Part shown: piece after piece, positions 36,066-46,773 of the stretch
Layout: the number at the start of each line of letters is the position of its first letter
Numbering within the stretch: the stretch's first letter is position 1
From: Cercospora beticola
Taxonomy: Eukaryota > Ascomycota > Dothideomycetes > Mycosphaerellales > Mycosphaerellaceae
Assembly: GCF_033473495.1 (NCBI RefSeq)
Contig: NC_088938.1
Span: 2,108,001-2,172,000, forward strand
Direction of reading: 5' to 3'
DNA length: 64,000 nt
Program-made: the position numbers and the translations under genes
The notes under the pieces: generated by a model
Seen by the model: the letters and a program-made list of their open reading frames with translations, nothing else
Told to the model about the DNA's origin: nothing
Database searches by the model: none

Positions 36066-37931
36066 CTAGAGCTTGGCCTTCACACCAGCAGGACCGTTAG
36101 CAGTGGCTGATGCTTCCTTGTTGAGCTCGACTTTGCCATTGCCCTGACCCTCGCCGAAGAAGATGACTTGTACAGTCAAGTCATCGCGATATCTCCGGCT
36201 GTAGGGCGAAGGCAAGGTGAGAAGCGCCGAGAGCGTGTCCTGGTCTTTGCCGCCAAGCGCGTTACGCACGAGATGTGTCGCTGCATTCTTATCCTCAACC
36301 ACGAATCTCTGCTCGCCCGATGGGATGCCCCATTGCTGTTGGCGCACAGGAGCACGCTGACCTGACCCGTCGCCTTGATCGTGGTGCTCGATGGGTAGTG
36401 AGCTTTTCTGGCTGCTGAACCACGACTGTAGCCATCCATTGCTTGAACCCTTCGCAGTGGCTGAAGCTTGCGTCTCAAGCCATTGTCCAACGAGGCCAAC
36501 GACCTCCTCGTTCGTGAGCATCTCCCACAAGCCGTCTGTGGCCATGACTACGAAATCGCCGTTTGCAGGCTCGATCTTCGTCCTCGTGATAACAGGTTCG
36601 GCAGTCACATATGGCGGCGTCTTCAAGTGCTTGCTAGGCGAACGACCGAAGAACTGTCTCTTCATCTTCTCCTGTGTCTCGGCTGACCATTTGTATACTG
36701 CGTCTCCAAATGCTCTGCTTGGCTCCAGACCACCAAGGATACGTCCGTTCATGGTCACATATGGCTCACCAGGATGTTCTGCTCTGAGGCGAGCATCTTC
36801 CGAAGGTGTGCCTCCAGTCTGATCGATGGAGAGTGCTGTGGCTGTCCATTTCCCGCTGCCTCCCCGTCTACCCAGCACCGCCCTCGAATCGCCTGTGCAT
36901 GCCACGCGCAGCTCTTTCGACTTTGAATCGTAAAACGAGAGAAGAGCGCACGACCCTGATAGGGCAGGCGCAAGAATTTCAGCTGCGACGACCTTGGACT
37001 GCGCCTTCAGCACTTTCTGCACAGATTCGTGTGTGATCTCGTTATCAAGTTTGACAAAGCCCTTCTTGATAGCAGCATCGATGGCGTCCGCGGCAGGGAA
37101 GTTGATCTTCGGATCTTGCAGAGCAGACTTGTAAGTCGCATTCAGCTCGCGAGCAACGTATGAAACGAGTGTCTGTCGCAATTTCGCGGAAGTCGTCCAG
37201 CCTGAGTGACCGTCGAACACACCCCAAAACATCCAATCTGAGCTCGTCTTCCCATCCGGTGCCGCAGCTGTAGTATTGGGCACTTCTACGATCTTCTCAA
37301 CATGATCATCCTCAATTGGGTCGTTACTGGGTATCTGCACCACATCATAGCGGACTACGCCCTCTCCTCGACCAACCAAGTAGCTTTCCTCGTTCGTCCG
37401 AAGCTTGGCTGTGGCCTGTTCTGGAGTGAGCATCTCCAACACCTTCCTCCCTGAGAAATCCGTCTCTTTGCTGATGGGCTGATCCGCAGGAATCTGAGCC
37501 GTGAAGAGTTGGCCCTGCTCCACAATCAATGCCTTCCTCACTGCCTCTGGCACTACTGAATCCTGAGCGAGTGCACCTGTTGCTAGATCTGCCGCTGTTG
37601 ATTGCGCTGTTGCTGTAGATGATGTCGAATATGATCTCCCCTGGCTGCCACTCAGAGCACTAGACACTGGCGAGACATTTGCTGGCTGCGATAAGGACTG
37701 CGATCGCTGTTCGTACCCGTAGTATAGAGCGGCGGCGCCAATGCCCACCGCGGCAGGGATGGAGTATTTGCGCGAAAGGCGCATCGACGACTGCAGCGGC
37801 TGGGCCGTGCGTCCACTGGCTATTGATCGCAGCTGGTTGGCATTCTGGGGACTGATTCGGAGTTTCTTGAGAGCAGAGCGCGGCGTAGGACGGCGGAACG
37901 CACGCAGGTTCTGGATCACTGCTCTGCGCAT
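36066..37931 (-). CDS. ptc5: Mitochondrial PP2C-type protein phosphatase (Ptc5-like)
   Basis: Metal-dependent Ser/Thr phosphatase of the PP2C family, most like yeast Ptc5, which dephosphorylates the pyruvate dehydrogenase E1-alpha subunit in mitochondria. A single exon encodes 621 residues. The ATG at 37931 starts an Arg-rich, acid-free presequence (MRRAVIQNLRAFRRP), followed by a hydrophobic segment near 57-72, which fits inner-membrane import. PP2C motifs appear in order: GVFDGHSGW (about 237-245), LSGSCALL, CTGDSRAVLG (about 345-354), GGLEPSRAFGD, MATDGLWEML (about 465-474) and RYRDDLTVQV (about 580-589). The metal-binding Asp residues are present. An 80-residue insert precedes the last motif. 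The frame extends 84 codons further upstream, but that part has no targeting character and overlaps the RPL31 promoter. Confidence 0.9.
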   Translation of the reverse strand: MRRAVIQNLRAFRRPTPRSALKKLRISPQNANQLRSIASGRTAQPLQSSMRLSRKYSIPAAVGIGAAALYYGYEQRSQSLSQPANVSPVSSALSGSQGRSYSTSSTATAQSTAADLATGALAQDSVVPEAVRKALIVEQGQLFTAQIPADQPISKETDFSGRKVLEMLTPEQATAKLRTNEESYLVGRGEGVVRYDVVQIPSNDPIEDDHVEKIVEVPNTTAAAPDGKTSSDWMFWGVFDGHSGWTTSAKLRQTLVSYVARELNATYKSALQDPKINFPAADAIDAAIKKGFVKLDNEITHESVQKVLKAQSKVVAAEILAPALSGSCALLSFYDSKSKELRVACTGDSRAVLGRRGGSGKWTATALSIDQTGGTPSEDARLRAEHPGEPYVTMNGRILGGLEPSRAFGDAVYKWSAETQEKMKRQFFGRSPSKHLKTPPYVTAEPVITRTKIEPANGDFVVMATDGLWEMLTNEEVVGLVGQWLETQASATAKGSSNGWLQSWFSSQKSSLPIEHHDQGDGSGQRAPVRQQQWGIPSGEQRFVVEDKNAATHLVRNALGGKDQDTLSALLTLPSPYSRRYRDDLTVQVIFFGEGQGNGKVELNKEASATANGPAGVKAKL

Positions 37932-38231
37932 CGCCACATGGGAAGAATGATGGCGGGAGTGGTGGTCGAGGCGTGAGAGGCGCGGTACAGAGAGCGACGA
38001 CGAGATGATGCATGCGGCAACAAGCGTGAACTGTTTTGTGCATGTGACCCGTGCGCACTTGTGCTCGCTTGTGCTCAGCTTATGCACACTAGCGCGAGAG
38101 CCAAGCCCTTCCCACAAACCCAGACTTTTCGCAAAGAGCTCTGGTGCGTGAAACTTCGAAGACGACGTCGACGACCACATCACCCAACGAACCTCTCTCG
38201 ATCCGCCCGTCGCATCTCCTCACCTCTCGCC
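37932..38231. promoter_or_regulatory. Divergent promoter region, PP2C / RPL31
   Basis: About 300 bases between two head-to-head start codons. The plus-side leader just before the RPL31 ATG is pyrimidine-rich (around 38180-38230), as is common for ribosomal protein genes. Confidence 0.5.
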
Positions 38232-38824
38232 ATGTCTTCCAAGACCCAGACCAAGAAGCCCGCGGGCAAGAGCGGCCGCTCCGCCATCGAGGATGTCGTC
38301 GCGCGCGAATACACCATCCACCTCCACAAGAGAGTACGTTCAGTTTGATGAAGTCCACGGATGGCCGGGATCTCTGTACACTCTTTGTCGAAAGACGGGT
38401 GTACAGAGTGAAGGGCATTGGACGGAAGACTGAGACAAGAGCATACGTCTAACATACTTGAAAGGTCCACGGCGTCAGCTTCAAGAAGAGAGCTCCTCGT
38501 GCTATCAAGGAGATCCGCGCTTTCGCTGAGAAGGCTATGGTACGTACATTTCCGCTTCAATGGATATGTTGTCACTTTCAATCAAGAATTGCTCGCTAAC
38601 ACTCTCCTCCACAGGGTACCTCCGACGTCCGCCTCGACCCTCAGTTGAACAAGAAGGTCTGGGAGTCCGGCATCAAGGGCGTCCCTTTCCGCCTCCGTGT
38701 CCGCATCAGCCGTAAGCGTAACGACGAGGAGGGCGCCAAGGAGAAGCTCTACTCCTACGTCCAGGCCGTCAACGTCAAGAACCCCAAGGGTCTCCTGACC
38801 GCCGTCGTTGAGGACCAGCAATAG
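38232..38824 (+). CDS. rpl31: 60S ribosomal protein L31 (eL31)
   Basis: Component of the large cytosolic ribosomal subunit near the exit tunnel. Three exons, 38232-38333, 38465-38539 and 38615-38824, give 128 residues. Donors are GTACGT in both introns; acceptors are AAAG and CACAG. All junctions are in phase. The family blocks are intact: [30 protein letters not shown], then [15 protein letters not shown] and the end block [15 protein letters not shown]. Intron 1 is 131 bases, which is long for this window. The strong third-position C preference (for example CTC, GTC, AAG) fits a highly expressed gene. Confidence 0.98.
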
Positions 38825-39950
38825 ATCGCTCGGTAGGCTCCGATGGATGCAAGGACAATAAGGACATGATGAACAGTGGCTTCTCTTTTCTACATTCAGA
38901 GCAAGGCGTTACATTGGATGGATGAGGATACCCTCTGCTAGAACGGCCAGCCTGCTCAACACGAGCGGAAACGCAGTCGCGGTTAAGGGCAGAGTACATG
39001 GCACTCTAGCATTACGAGTGAAAAGTACGTCTCTATGACAATCAATTGAAAGAAAAGCCTGCCGTTCATCACATCGTGAATTGGTTTCATCCTCAATATT
39101 GATCTCGCGATGCCACTCGCCGCCAATTCGTGGGCCGACATGGCTCTTGATAGATACCTTCCACTCAACTGTACTCCATGGGCTCATCTCTGTGCTAAGT
39201 TGTGCTCGACAGCACATCTTGCACGACTGCATGACCACTTGTGCCAGGGACTGAGGCCTTCAGCACCGAGACGCGCATGCAGGCGTTTCGAACCCTCCAC
39301 ACGCGCATGACATATACCCACAGTCATGGGCTCGAGCTACACATACTCGTGTCCGATATTGGAAACTCGTTATACCAACCTCGTTTCATGCCTCTTCCAT
39401 CCGAATTCCAAATTCTCCGAAACCATCACATCTGACTCGCATTTACCAAATGGCTGGAAATATCATTATATGTCGCAGCCAAAAACATATCGCACGCCAG
39501 TAACTTCAGAAGTTCTAAACAAGAATGATTTTGGAGCTTAATACTCTTATCACAATGCGTAGCCGGACTTCACACAATCGAACGCGCGGGAACCTTGCCA
39601 TTTTTCTAACGACAGACATCTGTAACCACATTCGGTACGGAGAATAAAATGGAATGCGAAACGTCAATGTGTTGGAAGTAACTTTTTGAGAAGGCATCAT
39701 TCAGCCCAGTCTTTCCTGTTTGGTATCATGTCAAGTATTAGGCGATGGCGAATATGTGTCGCGCGCGAGCTGTTGGAGCAGAACCACGAAATGCGACTAC
39801 GAATCTCCGCGAGGGGCGTCTTTATCATCATGGTCCTGAAAGACCATTCACCAATGTCATGCAATCTAGCCCGACCCGTGAACGCCTCGCTGAGATGACC
39901 TAATACCCTCAAATGGCATGCTCTTCAGACATGTTGTCGTGGTTCGCCGT
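38825..39950. other. 1.1-kb convergent intergenic region
   Basis: It lies between the stops of RPL31 and PHO81. The composition becomes A/T-richer after 39300. No gene or repeat recognised. Confidence 0.4.
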
Positions 39951-42900
39951 CTACTGTTCGATTTGGTCCTTGAAGCGAAGGACGGCATTATTCAGTAGCA
40001 ATCCGTCAGCGCCTTTGGGGAGGCTCAATATGCTCGGTTGCCGAGTGCGTGCGCGATCATTGCTGTAGTCGGACATGAGGACCAGTCCGGCTTCCTTCAC
40101 GCTAGATACCAGCGAAGGTACGAGATCAAGCAACCGTGATGTGCAGATCAAGCCCATGAAATTGTTCGACTGTGCAATGCGGACAGACTCTTTGATGCTC
40201 ATATCCCGCCGGCCACAATTAGTGACTATGTTCGAGTTGAGCACAGCATCGCCGTTGATCTCAGGCGCCACGCCGAGCTCGTTGCAGAGAAGGACGGGAT
40301 CTGTCCGAGTTAGCTATGATTTCTGCGAAGTGCCAGCTCATGGGTCAATACTCACAATTCGGCTGCTTCCAGTTCAACGCTATGCAAACGTCTGGGTTGT
40401 AGCTTGAGAAGACGAAGCTCCTCTGCGGGCTGTCGTTTAGCTCGCGCAAGTGCCGCGCATGATCAAACACGACCTTGAGCACGCCGTCAACGACCACGTT
40501 GATGTTTTGAGTAGGTCCAAGGCGCATCGCCTCTTCTTCGGCCCTCGTGGGGTAGCAGACGTGCATCTCCAAGTGCAGATCTGCTGGCAAGATCGCCAGG
40601 AGAGATTCCAGCGAGCATCGTGACTGAGCGATGATCTGCTGTGCTGCAGCAAGATTGTCGCGATCAATGCCGGCACTGACAAGATCCTTGATCACACCTT
40701 TCCCCAAACCAGCCTGGATTGCCTGATCTCGAAATTCTTGATACGTCAATCTGCTGACCAAGTCGTTGCGACTGCTCGGTAGCGACCAGTTATTGTAAAG
40801 CACAGGCACGCCATCAGCGGTCACCTGCACAAATAGCCGCAAAAAGTCACCAGACAAGCTGCTTCCAGTGATCAAATTGCTTGGATGATTCTCAACCTGG
40901 CTGGTGGCCTTCCAGTATGTTGCGAAATGGGTGATCTCAAGCGGAATCCCATGGAACGGTGTCACAACTTGGTAATGGAAGCTGACCCTGCCTATGGCCC
41001 GTAGTCGCGGGTCGAATAGTTCGAGATGCCAGTCCCCAGAGCTGCTTGCCTTGCCTGTGAAGACACGACTCGAAGCTGCTGCACGGGCAATGACCTTACT
41101 TCCAAAGGTGGGGAAAATGTCGAAATCAATGCTGAAGTTGTCAAGGTCCTCAATCTGGAACGAGAGATTCTTCATGTCATCCTGTATGGGCAATGGGAGA
41201 TTGCGTGGGATGAGGTCCGACGATTTGGATGATATCGTCAGGCGTGCTGCTGGATATTTGCTGTCTCCATAGAACTCGATTGCTTCACCCTCTTTCTCGC
41301 CAAACGATAGCTGAATGAAAGTTTTTGTGGTATCCAAGAAATTGTGCCCGTATCGTCGCAGTGGGATGATCGGCGGTGGCAGCTCGAGAGAGGGAATGTT
41401 CTCAGCGTCGGGATGTGCTTGAGTGGGGGTTGCTGCGATGGTCAATGGCGGCGGCTCTCCTGGCACTGGCTGCAAGTCCATCGGGTCTCTCGCAGAAATG
41501 GCTCCGGAAGCAGCCCCAGCTTGCACGAGAAGTTGCATGCAATCCAGCTTTCCTTCCCAGGCGGCATAATACATTGCGTTGAGATCTTTCTCATCCAGCG
41601 CGGCAGGGTCAACGTGGAAGTCAAGCAATTGCCGCAGGCACTCCAAATGTCCTTCGCTCGCAGCGTGAAAGATTGGCGTCCATTGATACAACTTGTCGGG
41701 CTGATCCATATCCACGCCGTATTCTTTCAGCATCTGGAGGATCTGCGTATCACCGCCAAAGCGAGCCACCAGGTGCTGAGGATACAGCCCTTCCGCATCA
41801 GGGAGGATTTGAGGCCGGAAACGCAGGATCTGTTGAACAATCTGGGCCGATCCATACTGACAAGCCAAATTCAGCGGGATGTGGCTCGTGCTGCTGGTCT
41901 GATTGACGATGGCGCCAACTTGCAGCATTTCCTGGACAGATCCCAGTTGAGAATGCACAATCCCGTGTATAAGGGGCGTGAAATGGTCGAGATCTCTGGA
42001 GTCCACTGTATCAGGTGCGGCTGCGACCAAGACTCTGATCATATCGACCCGACCATGCATACATGCGTAGTGGAGGGGCAGACGTCCATACACATCCGGT
42101 GCTCGAATGTTGGCATTATTGGCAAGAGCTGCCTTTAGTACGTCTGCCTTTCCACAGACGGCAGCCTCGTGTATGCAATTGCGCTCGTTGATCGAATCTG
42201 CAAAATTAAAGTCCACCAGTCCTGTGGCATAGAGCACCTCCTGTGCAGCGGGTGCGGCATGATTGACAGTGGTCAAGAAGATCCGGCTTATGCGCTCAGC
42301 AGCCTCCGGACTGGCTGCTACGCGAGACGACCATTCACGGACGAGGCCCACATTGCCGGCGTTGATGGCCTGGAAAACCTGGTTGTCGACCTCCTCGTCT
42401 TGAGCTGATGGCTGTACTCGGTTTTCGAGCTCAACAGCCGGTGTGTATGCAATCTTCTCACCTTCTGCCCATGCTTGCAACTCGAGCAAGCCGGTGGTAG
42501 CTTGATCTGATAAGTCGCTGATCACATCTCGATTGAAACACGGTTGCACGTCGACAGCTCGAGAGAGATAGAGCTCTTTCGTTCGCGACTGTCATCACGT
42601 CAGTAAGTCAACAGGAGCAAACACGCTAGACATGAAGCACCTTTGAGGTTTTGTCCCACTGCCATAAGTTAGCTCAACCCAAGGCGTAGTGTACGAAAAT
42701 AAACACCTTCTTCAGGATCTTGGAGAACGCTGTTTGGTTAACCTCGACGAATTGTTGTAGCTTGTCCAAGTCATTGCTGAACAGTCGGAAGCCTTCGTCT
42801 AATGTGACATAGGTCGAGGACAGCTTGGATGCTGGGGTAGCACGATGTTGTACGCCTCGCTTCTTGTCGAGCAGTGTTCGCAGTCGAAGTTTCAACTGGA

Positions 42901-43340
42901 TTGTCGTCAGAAGATTCGGGTTTGATCAATCGCTGGGCTTGCCGACCTCGGCTTCTTTCTGCAGGTAGAAAGTGTTGACCTTCTCAAGCTCGCGTTCAAG
43001 TCTGAAGAAGAAAGTAGCCTTGTTCGCTTGTAGCGATGCCTGTGAATCCTGCAACGGCTCGCCATTGGGACCTTGGTGCAGAGCCGCGAGAACAGGCGTG
43101 GCGCTCAGCTTCTTGATGAGCTAGAACAAATATGAGCGATGTCCCTGTTCTTCTGTTCATCTGTCCTTCTCCTCCTACCTTCTTGAGCGCCTTGTAGTCC
43201 ACGAAGCTGGCCGCATACTCGGGTATGTCAAGCTGTCGCTTCTGGATGTGCTTGCCGAACTTCCTGACATGGCCCGTCTATCAGCACGTGCGCTCTTGTC
43301 CATCTGCTGGTCCACCGTTGCCACCAAATGAGACGTACAT
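39951..43340 (-). CDS. pho81/nuc-2: PHO81/nuc-2-type cyclin-dependent kinase inhibitor (SPX-ankyrin-GDPD-like)
   Basis: Phosphate-starvation regulator that inhibits the Pho80-Pho85 cyclin/CDK complex. Seven exons give 1016 residues: 43340-43339 (only AT), 43263-43179, 43120-42947, 42895-42707, 42658-42641 (18 bases), 42588-40356 and 40300-39951. The start codon is split AT/G across a 75-base GTACGT...CAG intron, giving MKFGKHIQKRQLDIPEY, the exact family N-terminus. The SPX domain covers about 1-180, built from exons 2-6 with KKWDKTSKSRTKELY at the end. Ankyrin repeats follow at about 230-510 (for example YGRLPLHYACMHGR and YQWTPIFHAASEGH). The C-terminal third is GDPD-like (DGVPVLYNNW, VFSSYNPDVCIALN) but lacks the HRG and Glu-x-Asp residues of active enzymes. 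That, and the QKRQLD start, favour PHO81/nuc-2 over Gde1. Confidence 0.92.
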
Positions 43341-44130
43341 GGTCGGAGAGGGAACGTGCGGTGTGGTCGCGGCGTGCGGTGCGGTTCAAGCAGGTGTCCG
43401 CAAGGCACGACGGCTACTTGAAGCTGGTGTTCTGGAGGAAGTTCGGGTGGTGGTCGGTCGACATGGCGAGGTGAGGCGCGTCTCTCAGATGACATTCATG
43501 ATCGGCAGGTGTCTGCCTCGACGGCAAGTCAGAGGGCGTGTCGCGGCGGGTGTCGGACTGGCAGTGGTGGAAAAGAGCGGTAGTCATCACCAAAACGTCC
43601 TCATCAACCCAGCCCCACTACGCTATTGACTTTCACGCGCCCCTCGTGCGCACGGCGGCGACGTCAAAGCAACTTGCCGCCGTGCAGCGCGACCGACGTC
43701 AAATTTGACCAGGCGCCGTCAACAAACACACTCGACGAATGGATCGCCCACGTGCATGCACCATCTCGGGATCGTTCCGCTGCTACTGCGAGGTCCACCT
43801 GCAGCGTGCTGCACGATAGCGTGATTATTCCAGACACCACGACCACTCGACCTGCTCACCCATCGGGACAATGCTACATCACATGCAAGATCGTGCGAAC
43901 CGAACTTTGGCCCATACTACCGTAGCAGTGCTACCTCTCCTTGTGCTCTAGGCCACTTCCCGGCACGAAACCTGAAGTCCTGGCCATGAAGATGTAGAGC
44001 CATTAGCAACCCTCGTGCGAAGCCCATACCTGCGGGAGCCAATTCATTCGGCGGTCATACATCTAGTCCACCTCTTCGCTGTAGAATACCATTCTCGCCC
44101 GTTCCCAAGTCTGGCATGACGAGCAGGCTC
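43341..44130. other. Intergenic, PHO81 promoter/leader
   Basis: Nearly 800 bases upstream of PHO81 and downstream of the 727-residue gene. The PHO81 leader exon lies at its left end. Candidate Pho4-type CACGTG motifs occur at 43749-43754 and as partial forms nearby; that is suggestive only. No gene recognised. Confidence 0.4.
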
Positions 44131-46411
44131 TCAGAGGCCGTACACTTGGGCCTTGACCAGGACTGTGCCTTTGTCCTTGACTCCAATACCAGGAAAGATG
44201 CACGCCATTGCCCTCTCCACACCTCCCTCGTCATATCCACGCAGTTCCTGCATTCGCGACTTTTCAAATTCCGTTCCGCTGCATAGCCAATAATATTGGT
44301 AGTCGGCAGTGGCAGCGTCCAGACGGCCTCGCAGCTTCAGTGAGTCCGCGAAAACGCCTGCCAACGACCGCAGTACCTTGTCGCGCTGTGGGCTTGAGAT
44401 CTTCAGCTTGGTGTTCATATGCCTCAATTGCGGAATGATGGACATGAACAGGGACTCTGCGTGTTCTTTGGCACGTGGCTGGATTTCCTCCCTGTCGAAG
44501 TCGCTGTTGTCTTTCAGTCTGTCTGCACCAATTTGCAAGATCAGATGTTCGAGTGACAGCTCTGCAAGATATCAGCTTGGACCACGCACAACATAGACGC
44601 AGCTTACTATCTCCCGCTGAACGTTGCAGTCGATTTGCGATGGGCATGGCATCGCGCCATGAGGACAGGAAATTTCGAGGTGTTTGCCACGGAACTGGTT
44701 GGGACCAGATCCGATCATACAAAGAGGCACCAATCAGCCCGCAAAGGAGGTTTTCCGCGGTATTTTCTCCTTCGCCGAGAAATAGCATCGCATTGCTATT
44801 CCAAGACGTTTCGTCGGCTGAAAACATACGTCTGTACAAACGTTCCGTGTTCCCATCGGGGTCTGTCATCAAACTAGGAGGAGTTTCTAGCAGGTCACAA
44901 CCTATGACGATGGTCGACGCTATTCCACGTATAGCGGATACGGTCGCAGTCACTCGCTGTTTCAGGTCATCAACCAAACGAAGGTTGGCAGGATACCTGA
45001 GCCCAGCGTCGAGGTCAATTGTTGTTAAGACCGGATCCGGAACCAACTGCTGTGGTGCTTTGGGGCCTTCCGCCAATTTAGGTCGGAACGTGGCAGCTCC
45101 CCTGCCGCTATCGTCTTCGGAGCCCGGCACAGCAGCACCAATACCTTGCACAACTAGCTGGCACACGGGCTTGGGGGCACCATTCGATGTGTCTCGGTCG
45201 ACAAAAGTTTGTGTCTCACTTGGCATACTTCTCCCATAGCTTGACATCTCCGGAAGGCTCTCTTGGCTATTGATCGCCAATCCGTTATCTCCAGACTGTG
45301 GTCCACTCTCGGCATGGGCGTGTGCTGTGGTAGAACTCCGTTCGTCGAGCGCGCGGACCCCATCTGCCTTGTGGTGCGTCCCACGGCTCGTGGAACCATG
45401 CTGCTCTTCAGTAGCATGCTCTGCTTGCTTGTCGAAGACGTCGCTTTCCTTCGATACCCATTGTTCCGTGACTTGGAGACTAGTATCTGCGCTTTGCTTC
45501 CCTGCAGAGCAAAGGTCATCGAGTCTTGTGTCATTGACACGGGACTGCTCATCCTTGTCACCTACGCGTTTCTTGCTTCCTCGGCTCACCTCACTCTCGA
45601 GTGTCTCTTCTGCGTTGCGTTTTAGTCCTAGGATTGGGACTGTTCGGTTTTTGTCCTTGTGTAGTGAAGATGCCGATGATTTGTTGGCTGCATCAGCAGA
45701 CAGATCGACGACTTCGGTGCTCTTGACTTTCGCAGCACTGTCACGCTCATCCGAGGAAGTGTTGCCACTTTGAGAATTGGGGATCTCGCGCGAGACGTCG
45801 TAGCTCACCTTTGAGCTCGCTGCGAGGCCAGTGGTCTGGAAATGTGGTTAGGGATTGACGTCGGGGTTGCTGTTTCCACGACTCACCCCTCTCCTTCGAA
45901 TTTTTGTCGGTTGCATCTTCTGGCCTCCGTTGGGACGCGACTTGATGTTCACGTTTCCAGCAGGAGATACGATGTGGGGGCTCCAGCTTGTAGCTCTACT
46001 GTTCGACAATTTACTTGGATTGATGGGCGACGGTCGTGACGATTCCCTGGATGCCTGCTGTCTAGTCCTCCGCTCCTCTGAATTCAGCTCCCGCGGCGAA
46101 TGCGGCTCAGGCAGGGGATCACCAAAGTACAGCTTCTTCTGTGCAACACTCAGCACCTGCATTGGCTCCGTGAAGATCCTGAAGCCTCCGAATGCATTGT
46201 TAATCCACTGTCTGAGCTTTTTCGCATCGGGAGTGCAGATCTCCTGGCGTTGGGGCTTGATTTTCAAGTCGTGCTCCCTGATCAACGTGTCCAGACTGTC
46301 AAGCTGGGCCGCCAAATCTTCATAGCGTCCGTCCTCATTCTCGTGGCTGGCTTTGACGTCCAACAGAACAGTTCGGAAGGCGCGCTCGCGATGAGGATCT
46401 CGAGAGGTCAT
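44131..46411 (-). CDS. Hypothetical 727-residue protein, unknown function
   Basis: I do not recognise this protein. Three exons, 46411-45887, 45835-44608 and 44561-44131, give 727 residues with all phases matching; donors are GTGAGT and GTAAGC. Residues about 1-95 look folded: MTSRDPHRERAFRTVL, a coiled-coil-prone stretch DLAAQLDSLDTLIREHDLKI, then KKLRQWINNAFGGF. Residues about 110-390 are Ser/Arg/Glu-rich and probably disordered, with KIRRRG and KKRVGDK patches suggesting nuclear location. The part from about 420 to the end appears globular and helical (LVDDLKQRVTATVSAIRGIAS; AKEHAESLFMSIIPQLRHMN; LRSLAGVFADSLKLRGRLD). The architecture suggests a fungal nuclear protein, but no domain can be named. 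It diverges from the Hsp70-like gene over 362 bases. Confidence 0.78.
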
Positions 46412-46773
46412 AGCGTTATTCTGTGCTGAGAGCCTGACCCAGTAGGCAAAGGCAGCGAATGGCCGAAGAAGCTGAACAAGGCGACCAGGAGCGGTGGTGG
46501 ATTTGAGCGAAGCACGGCGTCGGATCCACTACACTTCTTCGAGAGACGTTGACCAGCAAAGGCAGGAACGACGCCCACTGCCACGCGCCCCTGTCAAGCA
46601 CGCGCGCTCAGTTGCAGCCTACTCGAATCGATACCGCGTTAGTGACACCACTCCATTCAGCGCTTCACCGAGCGATTCCACCTCTCGTGCAACTTTCCCT
46701 GCTCCTCTGCACGCGCCACCACCGCGCGATCCTCACGCCTGTGCACCGAGTGGACCTGCAGCCTTGCTCGACG
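46412..46773. promoter_or_regulatory. Divergent promoter region, hypothetical / Hsp70-like
   Basis: About 360 bases between two head-to-head start codons. I looked for heat-shock elements (alternating GAA/TTC units) and found no convincing trimer. Confidence 0.45.

Noticed and set aside
41344..42138. 264-codon plus-strand frame opposite PHO81
   Set aside because: Shadow of the ankyrin/linker coding region on the other strand; no domain.
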